Notes under the pieces: model-generated
Database searches by the model: none
Told to the model about the DNA's origin: nothing
What the model saw: only the letters and a program-made list of their open reading frames with translations
In this document: one piece after another, positions 25,044-37,271 of the stretch
Numbering within the stretch: position 1 is the stretch's first letter
Layout: each line of letters starts with the position of its first letter
Assembly (NCBI GenBank): GCA_034401135.1
Contig: JAWZSP010000004.1
Location: 4,092,001 to 4,156,000, forward strand
DNA: 64,000 bases
Direction of reading: 5' to 3'
Origin: Volutella citrinella
Taxonomy: Eukaryota; Ascomycota; Sordariomycetes; Hypocreales; Nectriaceae
Translations under genes and position numbers: made by a program

Positions 25044-26853
25044 AGCTCGGCAGGCATGTTTTCTGTCATTTATGGCATATACGGGACGACGTGTCATATT
25101 CTTAATGATATACCCACCATTGCGCAAGCACTGGAGTTACGTCTTGGATTGATCATCATTACAGGCAAAGACATATATGTAAGGGACAGTACTGAAGATT
25201 GGTTGAGATTCATGTCAAGTAGACTGGGCCGAGGGGTGGCTTGGGTGGCTAGCATTCGGGAGCGGGTTGTTTGGTTATGCATCGGCTGTGGTAAATTATA
25301 TTGCTGGGTGTGAGGAGGGGAATAAACTAGTTTCGGTCGCTTGATATTGACCGCAATAATGGTAACGGCTTCTCTTTGACGCTACTAGTACTTGCACCCT
25401 CATCACATGGCCCCTTGAAGCGAGTTGAAACTCACCACGAGGTGTAATCGTAGCCCCCCCACCCGGTTTGGTTTGCATAGGTAGGTGTTGGTATAACAAG
25501 AGAGCATCCCGTCCCGACGCCGTTGACTTGGGCGACGCTAGCATCGGAAACTCGGGGTTTCTTGTCCTCGGCTGTCTTTGCTTACTCATAGCGAATAGCA
25601 GAAGGAGGCATTAACTAACGTCAATATTGCATCACAGGAATCGCAGTGCTCCTTGTGCCTCCTTCTATCCCCTGTTGCCCCTCCCTCGAGTGGGCAGATA
25701 GACAGACGGTCCATGTTTACATCTTGACCAGACACAGCAACGCCGAGAGACCTTGGCCTATCTCTGCCGAGACTCAACGGCGAGCAGCCATGGCCATGAT
25801 CCATCCCACATCCCCCCCCCCTCACCTCACGGGCGAAACCAATGGGCGACGGACGCAAAGTCTCACAGCCACCCGCTACACCCCGGAGGTGCAACCCACA
25901 TCCAGTCCCTTTCGCACTGGGCGCCTCGCCGTGCTCCTCCGCACGGTATACCCAACCCACACTCGCACTCGCACACGCATACGCAGACACACACACGGCA
26001 CACTGAGACGTAATCCAGGCGCCAGTGGCTGAAGCGCTAGTGGCCGCCGGGCAGGTGGGAAAAGGAACACCAAGGAAGAAGCAACAGGGAAAAAGCAACG
26101 AGCATTCGCCCGTCCCGGGGCGGGGGATGCGGCCCCAAGAAGAAGGGATCCGCCCCTTCCATGCAATGCACGGCATCGGCCGCTGCCCATTGGCCTCGGT
26201 TGCGTGATTGATTGATTGAGTGCGGGCGAGTCTGGTCATTGCCGTCGACGTATCGCTCCATCGGCCGGCTGCTACACCACAGTCCACACACACAGTAGGG
26301 AGACGGCTGCTTATCGCTCTGGCCGACAAATGTGAAACGCAGCCATCACATCACGTCACTGGCCGGGGCCCATCCCTGTCCCCCCACGAGTAGCAATGAC
26401 ATCCACCTCGACTATGGGGACTATGGGGTCAACCTGCACCAAGCCTTGCCGGCAGCAACTGTGCAGCTGGCCTGCATACAAAATCATGTGGAAGTGGCCT
26501 GTTCATCAATGTCAGTCGTCTTGGTTGTAACCAGTCGTGTGCCAGACGTGTCGTACCTGTCGTGATAGTGAGGAGTCAAGACGGAAGACTCCGTCCAAGT
26601 GCCTCATCAATCTATCTATTCTGTCTATTCGATTCAGTTCTTTCAATTCACACAAGTGTTGGCAAGCATTTGTTTGAGTGGGTAACTTCTGGTATTGTAT
26701 TTGTTGGCCAATTATTTCTAGAAATAGTTTCATACGCAGAAAGCGGATTGAAAGCAGTCGCCTTAGCCGGCCCCGGTGCAATCAAGCACCTGCAAAGCAC
26801 GATTCAAGCGAGCTCCAACCATGATTGGAGGCGGTTTCGAGACTCAGTCCCGT
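25044..26853. other. Convergent intergenic region, transporter / kinase (1.8 kb)
   Basis: Unusually long for a convergent pair in this window. It contains an imperfect CA/CTCGCACA-type tract at about 25955-26005 and a GATT repeat at 26202-26220. No gene with a recognisable product is seen. Frames at 25586-26329 (-) and 26562-26984 (+) look like noise. Confidence 0.5.
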
Positions 26854-28725
26854 CTACCATCCCCCAACCCACTCAATGTCCCCGAAGTCGGTTCGTCTGT
26901 CCCGACGCCAGTTCCAATCTCTGCCCTTATTCCAGGGGCATTCCTTGGTCCGTTCCTTGGCCCCAAGTTTGTTGTAATAATTAAAATGATCAAAAACTCC
27001 CGCTTCGTAAGAGCTGTGTCCAAAACCCACTTGTCGGCGACGCGGCATAGCCGACTCAGGCGTCTTGATCGACTCCCACGCAGGTGCCATTCCCCGACGG
27101 CGCTCGCCCAGTGCAGCCCATTTGTCGAGCGGGCTACGCTTGGGAGGTGGCGAGTAGCTCTTCGGCTCCGGAACCTCTACCGGCTTGGAAGCTGGTGCCT
27201 CCTGGAAGAAGAAACCGTCGGCAACAAGGTCGTCGTCCACATCGCCCTTGATGTCGTGCGCATGCGTCGTCGTGTCCGACTTCACAACCTCCTCCACCTG
27301 CTCTTCCTTCTCCTCCTTCACATTCACAACCTCCTGGCTCTCCTGGCTCCAGGTACGGGAGTTGAGCTCCTTAAGAGTCTCCAACTGCCTCTCCAGGGCC
27401 TCGTCGTCCTCCTCGTCCTCGTCCCACATGTCGCTCCAGCTCTTGGACACCGCCTCCTGGCGACGACCAAACACGGTGGACATCGAGAGCGTAAGTGGCT
27501 TCATCATGTTGATGGGTAGCGAGCCCGCCGTGGGAGAAATCATGCCTCGGCGAGCAGGCGGGTTGATGGCAAGCGACTTCATCGACATACCAATGTGTGA
27601 ATCGGCGACGGATGACATGGGCGTTCGAAGGGTGGTGGCGGAGCACCAATCGCTGGTGGCCTCCGACTTGGGGAAGAGTTCCTCGGTGTAGCTCTCATCG
27701 TCGCGGATGACGCTGAGCTGTCGTCGAGGGCTGGCAAGGGCCTTGGCCCAGGGGAACGCGCCGGTGTCCACCTGAGGGCTCTGGATCGACGGGGTGCGAA
27801 GAGGCTCACGGTTGGCAGAAGCAATCGTGGTCTGGTCGGCGTTGCAGTAGTCGTCAATCTCCTCGTCCTGGGCAGTGAAGCTGACCACCCTCAACAGGGC
27901 CTCACGGGCACCAACAAGTGATCGGCGCTTGGGGTCGAGGTTCATGCACTGGACGATGACTTCGTACGTGTCCTGGGACATGTCAGGGAAGACATCGAAG
28001 AGCGACTGCTTGTCTCGGGAGTAGTCGAGGAAGAGAGGATCGGCCTCGGTGGGCGCGGTGAAGGGGTTGCGAGAGAAGAGGATGTTGAGGAGGCAGATGC
28101 CGATAGCCCAGATGTCAGCCTCAGCCGGCGAGTAACCAGCGCCAGCCGAGTCAAACTGTTCAGGAGCCATGTAGCGATCGCTGCCAACCGTCATCTCATA
28201 TGACCACTTGTCCTTGGTGGCAAGGCCAAAGTCACCCAGCTTCATCGCACCGTCCTGGTGGAGGAAGATGTTCTCAGGCTTGATGTCACGGTGGAAGACA
28301 CCCTTCTCGTGGATGTAGGCCACAGCATCGACCAGCTGCAGCATGAACTGGCGGACGTGCTCCGTCTCAAGAGGTCCGTGACCCTTGCGGATGGCCTCGT
28401 ACAGGTCGCCCTGGTCGCAGAACTCGAGTACGAGGTAGAGGTGAGACTCGGTCTCAAAGGAGTCGAGGAGGTTGACAATGTTGGGATGAGATCCGAGATG
28501 ACTGTGCAAAGCATGCTCCTCCGACTTCTCGTCGACGGAGAACTCGTAGTTGGACTCGTCCGCAGCAGATCGCTTCGTCATGCACTTGATTGCAACGATC
28601 TCATTGGTCTTGAGGTCCTGAGCTTTGAAGACCATGCCGAAAGAGCCATGGTTGAGAGGAGAAATGGTCTGATAACGACCGCCAAGAATAACGCCACCCA
28701 TGAATTTGTTTTTGAGGCATTCCAT
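26854..28725 (-). CDS. Serine/threonine protein kinase, Ksp1/Ran1-like
   Basis: A 623-residue protein kinase without introns in the coding part. The catalytic domain spans about residues 15-290: glycine loop HGSFGMV, ATP lysine K47 in VAIK, catalytic HRD 145-147 in FHRDIKPENIFL, DFG 165-167 and APE 187-189. All are intact, so it should be active. The opening GGVILGGRYQTISPLNHGSF and the insert DESNYEFSVDEKSEEHALHS resemble yeast Ksp1 and fission yeast Ran1. Yeast Ksp1 acts in TOR/PKA nutrient signalling; a similar role here is inference. The C-terminal 330 residues are low-complexity and acidic, but the tail (TKECPWNKGRDWNWRRDRR to DIEWVGGW) is distinctive. I chose Met at 28725; the frame extends 12 codons upstream, but that stretch reads like a polypyrimidine tract and CCACAG acceptor. 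Confidence 0.9.
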   Translation of the reverse strand: MECLKNKFMGGVILGGRYQTISPLNHGSFGMVFKAQDLKTNEIVAIKCMTKRSAADESNYEFSVDEKSEEHALHSHLGSHPNIVNLLDSFETESHLYLVLEFCDQGDLYEAIRKGHGPLETEHVRQFMLQLVDAVAYIHEKGVFHRDIKPENIFLHQDGAMKLGDFGLATKDKWSYEMTVGSDRYMAPEQFDSAGAGYSPAEADIWAIGICLLNILFSRNPFTAPTEADPLFLDYSRDKQSLFDVFPDMSQDTYEVIVQCMNLDPKRRSLVGAREALLRVVSFTAQDEEIDDYCNADQTTIASANREPLRTPSIQSPQVDTGAFPWAKALASPRRQLSVIRDDESYTEELFPKSEATSDWCSATTLRTPMSSVADSHIGMSMKSLAINPPARRGMISPTAGSLPINMMKPLTLSMSTVFGRRQEAVSKSWSDMWDEDEEDDEALERQLETLKELNSRTWSQESQEVVNVKEEKEEQVEEVVKSDTTTHAHDIKGDVDDDLVADGFFFQEAPASKPVEVPEPKSYSPPPKRSPLDKWAALGERRRGMAPAWESIKTPESAMPRRRQVGFGHSSYEAGVFDHFNYYNKLGAKERTKECPWNKGRDWNWRRDRRTDFGDIEWVGGW

Positions 28726-30048
28726 TGCTGCTGTGGTTTTAAAACAAACAAAAAAGATCAAAAAGAAGTAAAGCTAAATGGAAAGAAGAATATCGAGAAG
28801 CAAAAGTATTGTAGTCGTACAGAAGGATTGAGAGCTGTTGAGGAACAAGGTCTCGCGGTTGTCCAAGTTGAAGCTGCGGTTACACACTTGCGTGTATTCA
28901 AGCGGGGAGGGGTGCTTGAAACAAGGACTGGTGTGTGTTGAGATTGGTTGTGTGAATATACAGGTTGTCGTGGTGGTGAGATGGCAAGATACGCGCACTC
29001 ATAGGCCGTTGTTGATGAGGATGGTGGTGGTGGTTGAAGATGATCGTTGCGGTATCAGAGGCTCATTGGAAGGTATTTCGATAGGCTGAACACAAAAGAA
29101 AGCGAATTATGAGATAGTCGTGACGGCGAGGTACGAAGACCGGAGCGGCCGAAGATTGAAGGCAAAGGGAATTGGTCGTTATAAGGACATGGAGGCGCTT
29201 TGAGGAGAGGTCGACAAAAGAATGACTCTGACAAGGAGTTGGTTGAAATTGGAAGGCCGAAAGGGTGGCCGACCAAGGAGTGAGGAGGTTCGCTGTGCGG
29301 GAGACAGCGGAGAGCGACGGTGGTAAGAATCCGGATTCGACTCGGCCGATGAGTCGACGCGGGTCGGACCAGGAAACTGTCACCGGGCTGAAGGGGAGCG
29401 GAGCTCACCCGGGGCGGAGTCGTGAACGATCAGCCAGGGACTGTTGAGTCACGCGGGCGTGGTCGGCCGAATCGGGGCTCGTAGGTGGGCTTTGGCAGCG
29501 ATGCGAGAAACGGAGAAAAAGCCTGGCAATCGAAGAACGACTGCGGCGGACGGATTCTTCTATTTGTTCTAGTTGCTGTGCGTTGCTTGATGCCTGATAG
29601 GCGATGAAAGTGTTTGGAGCCTGAGTAATGGGTCCGATGGCAGCCAAGAGTCGGATTTCGGTGATTCACGTTCTCGCGGCGATAAACAACCAGTTAAGGA
29701 CGCTTTCTTCTTCTCGGTACACTGGAGCTGCTGATGTTGTTGAACTCGATTGGTGGATGGCAGCGATAGTGCTTTTCGTCTATTTGCTTGCTTGCTCGCT
29801 TGGATGGTGGCGAAGCGTAGGCGGGATTGAGTTGCTGGATTGGATGGAGGGAGATAGGGGGAGGCGAGAGAGGGCGAAGAGAGTTGGGTGGCAAGCTCGA
29901 GAAGAAGGAAGGCCTTTGCGGATGAGAAGCGTGCGGAGAGGTGAGGGAAAGGGACGGAAAGAGAGATGGCAGGGAGATAGGAAATAAAGGGAAGGAAGAG
30001 AAGGTGACAGGTGAGAGAGGGAATGGCGGTGATGGAGGTGGATAGAAC

Positions 30049-30093
30049 GGGGTGGATGGGAATGGATGGGAATGGATGGGTGGATGGGATCAG
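30049..30093. repeat. GGATGGGAAT-type minisatellite
   Basis: Repeated GGATGGGAAT and GGATGGGT units, about four copies, inside the purine-rich leader region of the kinase gene. Confidence 0.75.
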
Positions 30094-30406
30094 ATGGCGA
30101 GCGAGCGAGCCAGCCGGCAGGGGACCCAGACTGGACTGGAGAGCAGCCAGCCTGACCAAGAAGGGAAGGGCGGCGTGCAGGTACGTACTTCTCAGCGCAT
30201 GGACCACCACCCCAAGCGAGCAAGCCAGTGGAGCGGCACAGCGATACAGAGACCACGCGGTACGTACCAGGTGCCCAGTATCCGCCGACCGCCGACCCAC
30301 CCGGGCACGTATCTGCCTTCGATACCAAGCGAGCTAAGCAGAGGAAGGAAGGGACTAACGTCGATTCGAGTGGCCGGGCCCATGCAGGAGGGACCTGAGG
30401 GAGGCA

Positions 30407-30424
30407 GGTACCGTGGACGGTACC
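30407..30424. repeat. 18-bp palindrome with arms GGTACCGT/ACGGTACC
   Basis: Two perfect 8-bp arms separated by GG. It lies about 1.7 kb upstream of the kinase start, among other GTACC motifs. It may be a binding site for a dimeric regulator; this is inference only. Confidence 0.6.
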
Positions 30425-31054
30425 ATTCGGCGCTAGTACCTCCAAGGACCCATCACCTCACAACCCAGCGGCAGGTTTGTGGCGGTACTGCCTGCTGTAC
30501 CTGGCGTTGTTTCCATCCCCTTCCCTTCGTGTTGGCCGCAGGCACCGTGCCCTGCGCACCCACACGGTGCAGCCGCCCCCGTTACGTGCTGGGGGTCCCT
30601 TCACTCACCTGCTACTGGTACGGTGTCTTCGAGCGGTGGAGGCGGTTGGTCATGCTGCCTCGAGCCCGCAGACCTGAGTGCCGCCCCGGGGGATGGCGCT
30701 ATCGTGGGACGATTCATAGCCATCCACCCCACCACCACCCCCCAGCAGTTGCTGCCACAGCAGTGTGCCAGACAGCAGGTTTAGAGTGAACGCGGGCTGT
30801 AGGCTTGAAGTGTAAGTCTGTAGGCTTACCAGTGATGGGCCAGCGTCGCCCTCCCTCTCAGTCCGTCCCTGCCCCCCAGTGATGTCGAGTATCGCACAGT
30901 ATCATGTCGCTTGTCCACAGTTCGCCGTGTCTCTGTCTAGTACTGTGGCATGAGTGATCGATCGCAATAGTATTGCTGATAGCAATTTCTATCCGCCCGT
31001 TGATCAAGAGCGTCTCACTGAACTGGCTCGGAGCAGGGCGACGAGAGGCTTGGG

Positions 31055-31071
31055 TGACGTGACGTGACGTA
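31055..31071. promoter_or_regulatory. Triple TGACGT repeat (CRE-like half-sites)
   Basis: Three tandem 5-bp GACGT units give three TGACGT cores, the half-site bound by CREB/ATF-type bZIP proteins. It is followed 22 bp later by an interrupted hairpin (31093-31114) whose loop region contains GTTTAC, a forkhead-like core. The nearest genes are 2.3 kb (kinase) and 6.2 kb (UTR4) away. Confidence 0.35.
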
Positions 31072-34000
31072 TTGCCCAGACCAGTCTAGTGTCTCACTGT
31101 GTTTACACTGTGAGCCCCTGCACTGCCCGTTCAGGACTTCTGGCTGAGTCTGGCACAGCCCTTGGTTGCGTCCAAGGCAAGTGCCCCAGTACCTGCTAAT
31201 AATAACTGGCGAAGGGCACGCCCTTGGCCAGGTACTTGTCAAACAGGCAGATTTCAGGCTGCAATTCGAGTACCTTCCAGAGACCAAGTGTATGACCAAG
31301 CCGGTGGAGCGTCTTCGCGGCGTGGTCGGCGTTGGTTGAGAATGACAGCTGGCCGATATGACTGATTGAGGGCCGTTCATCATTTCGAGGCCGCAATCGC
31401 AATCTCTGACTCCCTCTGCCATCCGACCCGCTCTGGGCCTAATCCAAGCTTTGCTCGCAGCTCATCCACAAGCTCAAGCACGATACGTGGAGCAGCAGCA
31501 GATACCGTGATGGATACCTCGAATGCCGCCAGGGCAGTAGTCGCACACTTGTTGGGCCTGGACACGGCCTGATAGCGGACACACCGCTCGATACGCCAGT
31601 GCTAGGTAGCTTTGGGCGCCAACCAGCGCGGTCTAGAAACCTGGCCGACATGTACCAGCTGGCGCTGATCCCATCGTGTTGACGAACCTTCCAGGGGTGT
31701 GTGGGCGGGCGCCTGAGTGGCTCTGGGATAGGACAAGTTGCAGGTGCGCGTCGCGTGGCACCAATAGATACATCAGCCAGAGGCTTTGGCCAGCAACGGA
31801 TACTGTGTTCCAACGCTCGCACTGGTGGAAGCTGGGCCACGGACTGGAACTAAGACAGTGCAGGACAGTGCTTCTGCGTGAACACGCAACTCCGTACGGA
31901 GACAAAACGAAGCCGTCGGATCGCCCACCCAACGCACGCAAAGACTACATGTTTAGCAGCCCATTACATGACACCCAATAAAGCAGCGGTTGTCGCGTCC
32001 GCCCCTTGCCTTGGGCGCCTCTCGCGACACTGCCGCCATCGAGGACGAGTGTCACAGCCTCGGCCAACATGGCTCCTCGGGGCTTCCTTCAGGCCCGCCA
32101 CAGAAAGTCACCTAACTGCTCCTCCCGTCCATTAGACAGTGGAGCGCCCCAGCTAGCTCCGGCCGCTCGAGCCTCTCAAGCCTCCCATCCCCGGCGATGG
32201 GTGCTGGCGCCGCAGAACCAGACTTTACGGGCGGCTGCTGTTTTCGACAGATCAGACTCTGTTATTAGTGTTTCGAGGCCCCTCGCCGGGAGGGTAGGTC
32301 CTGGATGCTACCTTGGTATGGAGGCTTATCAGGGGGCTGATACGTTCACAGTTGATTTGCGAGCCGCGAGCGGGCGTCGATTGCGACTTTACAGAGTGTA
32401 GCACGGTATCAAGCTGTACACTATCAGGGTAAGATGGTATCAATTACCAGGAGCAGATAGTCAATCATTCCATGCTGCAGTAGGCCGCCTAGCATACTAT
32501 ATCAGCGGGGAGTCCATATTGCGTGCCCCATCGAGATGGTGGGCTCGTCGCCTTCTGTCTTGGACTTCACGGGGGGGGTAAGGCCTGCCCTGCCATTATA
32601 CTACTACAGGACCCTGCGACGACCTCTCGATTACGGTAGTCTGCTAGGGGGGCGCCGTCCATCGTCATGCACTCCTGGCTCCTGCATGCCAGTGTCGGTC
32701 GCCCGGGGTCGTTTTGGGTTGTTTGGTTGTTTACTTGAGAGACGAAGCATGAACGCCGCACGGAGAACAGTAACGTACTATGTCACAGCTGGGGATCCTC
32801 CGCTTCCTGTTGCCGATCTGCCCGACGCGGGGCCGGTAATGTAAACAGTCCAAGGGGCCTGTCAGCCACCCGGGCCGCAAGGACAACAGTACAGTCAGTT
32901 CTCGACGACATACGTAGTGCATCCGCACATGGCAGTGCAGCCCAGCCCGCCGTGTACTCCGTGCCACTAACACTAGCGGGAAACTGCGCTGTGAGTGGCC
33001 AGCTCTGCGTCGCAGAAGGCGCGCGCCTGCAGTTCCCCAGCCATCCTGCCATCCATGATCCTCCTGTCAATCAGCTACGTGGACACGTCTGAGGCGGCGA
33101 GGTAAGAGCAGGACCCTGAATAACACCTGTTGATGACTTGACACGGGTTGACGACGACGCAAATAGCTCCAGGGAGGATATGGACATTCTCTCCGCGGCG
33201 GATACCCCCGTTGTTGAGGGGTTCGAGACACGGTGTCGTAAGCGTGTTTGGGAAATGACTTGAGTCACCTATAGTGGCAGCTGCCCTGTTGTCAACATGT
33301 CGCTACATTGACGGATACATAATGGTACTGTCGCCTGTAGGTTTCTCTGGGGCTCGCCTCTAAGACCAAGCCGGGGAATCCAGGGGTTCAAGCGAGATCT
33401 GGTACTTCAATTGGCGGCAATGTCGTGATGTCTCACCTCGAATTGCATGTTTTTGTCTCGTGCCCCCGCCGCTCCCGGATGCGTCACAGAGACACAAACA
33501 AACGACGAGCGGAGTCGGCGGGCGCGCTCGGATGACGTCCAAACACCAGCCATGGCGGCATTGGGGGAGCGATTGCGGCAGCAGCAGCATTACGCAGCAT
33601 CACGGCAGCGACTCCCGGTATGGGGCATCGCCTCCAGCAACGTCCGGTCCGGGGGGAGCATACCATTCTCACATCGAGTCAAGTCATGAGTCCTCCGGGG
33701 ATGCAATCCACTGGGCGGGACGCAAAAACCCGACGCATCACGAGAGTGCAACAATCAGTCGACGCTCCCGGAAAACCATGCAAAATTCGGGGTGGCGAGT
33801 TCCCCAATGCAAAACGCCCGGTACTGGACGCCGGGGGCGGGAATACGCACACATGCGGCAGGGCGGCGGGCCTCCTGTAGGTACTGCGTGGGCCCGCCGC
33901 GGGTACCGAGACCGCATCCCCCCCGTTTAGGCACCTCTTCACGCGGGCTTGCGGTGGGGCCGTCCGCGAGGCGTCAGGGTCTCCGTACTCGGTATCTGGA

Positions 34001-37000
34001 CGCTGGGCCCACATTCCAGCTCCTGCTGCATGAACTGGCCAGCCTGGCAATTGGCCTCTGCTGCGCTGCATCAGCATCAACATCAGCCGGATGGGGCACA
34101 GTCCCCGTCGTGCGACTTCGTACTCGGCACGGTGCCAGGGAAATGATCCGTCAACCGTCGTCAGCTCGCTCCTCCTACCCGATACCTGCAAGAAACAAGT
34201 GACAATACACGGCATGTTCGAATGCATACATCATAAGATGTAGGGTTTTTGTTGTTTTATTAAATACAAATTATCTTCAATCTTGTAGCTTGACCTGGGA
34301 GTGTTGACAGTGACAATAATTAGCAGCTACCACTATGTACTCACATTTCTAGTTGATCACGGCATCGCATCCCCCTGCGTTTCACATCTCTGTAAGGAAT
34401 GTTAGTTTGGGCTCAGAGAAACACAGTCTTCTCCTGAGATAAAGACTGGAGCTCTACTCTTCAAGGTTTAGCTCCAGCGCCGCTTTTGCATCGTCCAAAG
34501 TTCCCATGGCACAGGCACTGAGTTTATGCAACCATGCCAAGGCCACTATGTGCCTCTGCCACACAAGATGAACCCACCTGCGGTCGTCTGTGTGGACTGA
34601 GTGGTCGCAACTGAATTGACTGATTGACCAGTCAACTATGGCTACGATTTTATGTCGTGTGATGCCTCCTGCACTCGACGCACGGCATAAAGAAAGGGCC
34701 TGACCATGGGGTACTAGTGGTATGGTCTCTTGCTCCTTTTGCGCCGGGGCTAGTCTAGCCTCCTGGGAGCAGGGAGGGTGTTATGCAAATTTGTTGAGTT
34801 CCCCCCTCCAGACTGGATGCTTCCTGCTTACTGATGCCGGAAGTAAGTAAGTTCCTTGGCTCAACCGGCCCAAGGCCCGCGATTTCCGAATTGGCAGCTG
34901 TTCAAAGTGCTGATGTGTGGCCCAGCTCGCTGTGAGAGACATGCATGCGTTGGTGGCTAGAAAGCCTCGTACGTGATGTGATATCCATCTCGCGCCTGCA
35001 AATTGCAACTGGCTGGCCGCGTCGTTGCCGGAGTCGTCTCCTTGACGGCATGGCTGGGCAGGCCATCGCACAGCCGCAGATGTCAGGGCGACCATCGCTA
35101 TTACGCACGAGGACGTGTGACCATGTTGCCACAGCACCAAGCCCAGTTGAGCAGGACAAACGCGGGGGGGCAAGGACGTTGCCGTCTTACATGAGCTGCC
35201 ACCGGCACACAAGCCGTGCAGTAGGGCGACGTTGCTCAGGAATCCGTCACGCCTGGATCTTCGCAACGCAATTTCCATCCGTCTGGAAGCCCCTGAAAAC
35301 ATGTCACTGCAACGCCTCGTGGAGGCGATGACCGCGAGTTGCGAGGCGAATACTGCCTACCCCGCGCCCTAGTCTCGATGTTACCCCGTGGGGAGGAGCT
35401 AGCGTCGGTCTCCGGCAGCCACAATGATGGCTGCTCCCCCCAAAGGCGGCTGGGTAAAGGCTGTCCACCCAATATTCGTAATTAATTAGCACTAATGTGC
35501 ATTTTGGTCTCGGGTAAACGGGGTCCCGTCTCGGGGACGTTGACGAAGCAAGGGATGGGCCAAGTTGCCCATTGAAGGTGTCTGGAGGTGTCCCACGACG
35601 GATCGCGGGGTTCTTGGCTACGATTCTGCTTCTCAGCCGCCGAAACTGGCTGTTGCCGCTTCAATGGGTGTAAGCAAGGCGTGTAGCATTCGAAATGCGA
35701 GAGTAATTTGGCCGGTGGCTTCTCCGTTTGGTCTCAGTGTGGCAATTCGGAGGAGGCAGGAAGCGGAGCCCCGACAACGGCGCCGTTGAGTATCGCCACT
35801 GGCGCTGCGAGATAGATCGCGTGCCACTGCCGCGCTACCCACTCTTGACTTAATCGAATGACCGGCCCCTGATGGTAACTCAATTGATGAAATTCGTAAT
35901 CTGTTCAAGCGCCTCCGAAAATGTTGAGGGGCTGGTGGTAATGAACGGCGCGCCGCCCTTTCCCCGGAGTTTTGGCGTCCACCCAACTCGAGTTACTACT
36001 GACGTTCGTTGCTTTTTGGGAACCTGGCCGCGCCTCAGTTCTGAATCCTGGGGTGCAGGCTTGGCGGCCGTAGTAGAGCGGCCAGCCATGACTCGGCCAG
36101 TTGGTTCCCTTCACAGACACCGAACAAAGGCATTGTTGATCCGTTACGAAGCCACAGCACGTTGTTGGTTGCTGCTACGGATAGTTGAGATGGTATCCGC
36201 AGTAGAGCACGGAGGATATTGTCAATTGCTAACTGCCATGTTATCGCAACTCAGTGTCGCACCTATAGAGAAGGGCGCATGGGTAAGGGTACTACGTAGG
36301 CGACTGTGGATAATTTTATGAAGCCCCCATATTTATGCCTGAGCGATTAATGCATCACGCTCATCTTATCCCTGGAGCAGAAATACTACGTACCTTAGTC
36401 AAAGCGGCCGGCCAGCAGTATGACTTTGGTCGCTGATGGAACGCTATGGGCAAAATAAGGCACAGTGCCACCTGGAATTCATGGACTGTGGTCCTGCAGG
36501 TTGAGATTAAACAATCCAAAACGGCCACCACCATCTTGACTTCACCGCCTTGAATTCTGCTATAGCCGGTGTTGACTGGGACTGTTAGCACCAGCCTGTG
36601 CGGTGCCTGATGGGTGCGTGCGTGCTGGGGGTACCACACACACTCTCCCATGGCAGCGTCCCAGCGGCCAATGCCAGCAACAGACCAGCCAGCAGTTGGC
36701 AGCTCCTTCAGCGGCAGTGGGGGCGCCCTGGCCCGTCCGCCCACCCTAAAACAAAGTGACCACCGTCAGCCAGTACCAGCGCGAGGAGAGCCCGTTGACC
36801 GCCTTTGCCATGCAAACTACGCCGTAACAGCCCAAGGCCAAGTTGGCTGTTGAATTTCGGCGCAATTCACGCCTGACCAGCTTGTCGATGAACCAATCCC
36901 TCGGCCGCCGCCTTGCCTGCCTTCGTCTCACCAGCCATCGCTCGCCCAGCCTCTCGGACGCACTGCAGCCCAGCCTGGGATCGCCTTCCGTCGTGTACCC

Positions 37001-37271
37001 TTTCGGACCACGCCCAAGTCCCTGTCCTGTCCGCCGCCACCCCTGGCCCCCAGTACGTACCGCCAGCCCAGCAGCGCGATCCCTCAGTAGCGTGGTCGCG
37101 GCCCGTTGTGATCCAGGAACAAAGACCACCTGTTGCACCGTCCCCGACCAGCAGCCAGATCTCCGGGCAGGGGTTGCGACGATTTCCCTCAACCGGCTCG
37201 GTTTCTGTTCAGATCGAACTGGTTCGCAGCATCTTGACCGCCATCTGAGTATCTCACACCGACGGCCCGTC

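Larger units (their letters stand above)
28726..37271. other. 8.5 kb gap between divergent kinase and UTR4
   Basis: No gene is supported. Positions 28770-30110 are strongly G/A-rich on the plus strand, which is a CT-rich leader for the minus-strand kinase. GTACC and GTACGTAC motifs cluster at 30179-30440. Other visible elements are a GGATGGGAAT repeat at 30049-30093, a GACGT triple repeat at 31055-31071, an interrupted hairpin at 31093-31114, and an AT-rich patch at 34200-34350. Open frames up to 182 codons have no recognisable domain. Confidence 0.55.

Noticed and set aside
34200..34350. AT-rich patch as a replication origin
   Set aside because: Short and without a convincing consensus; AT content alone is not enough.
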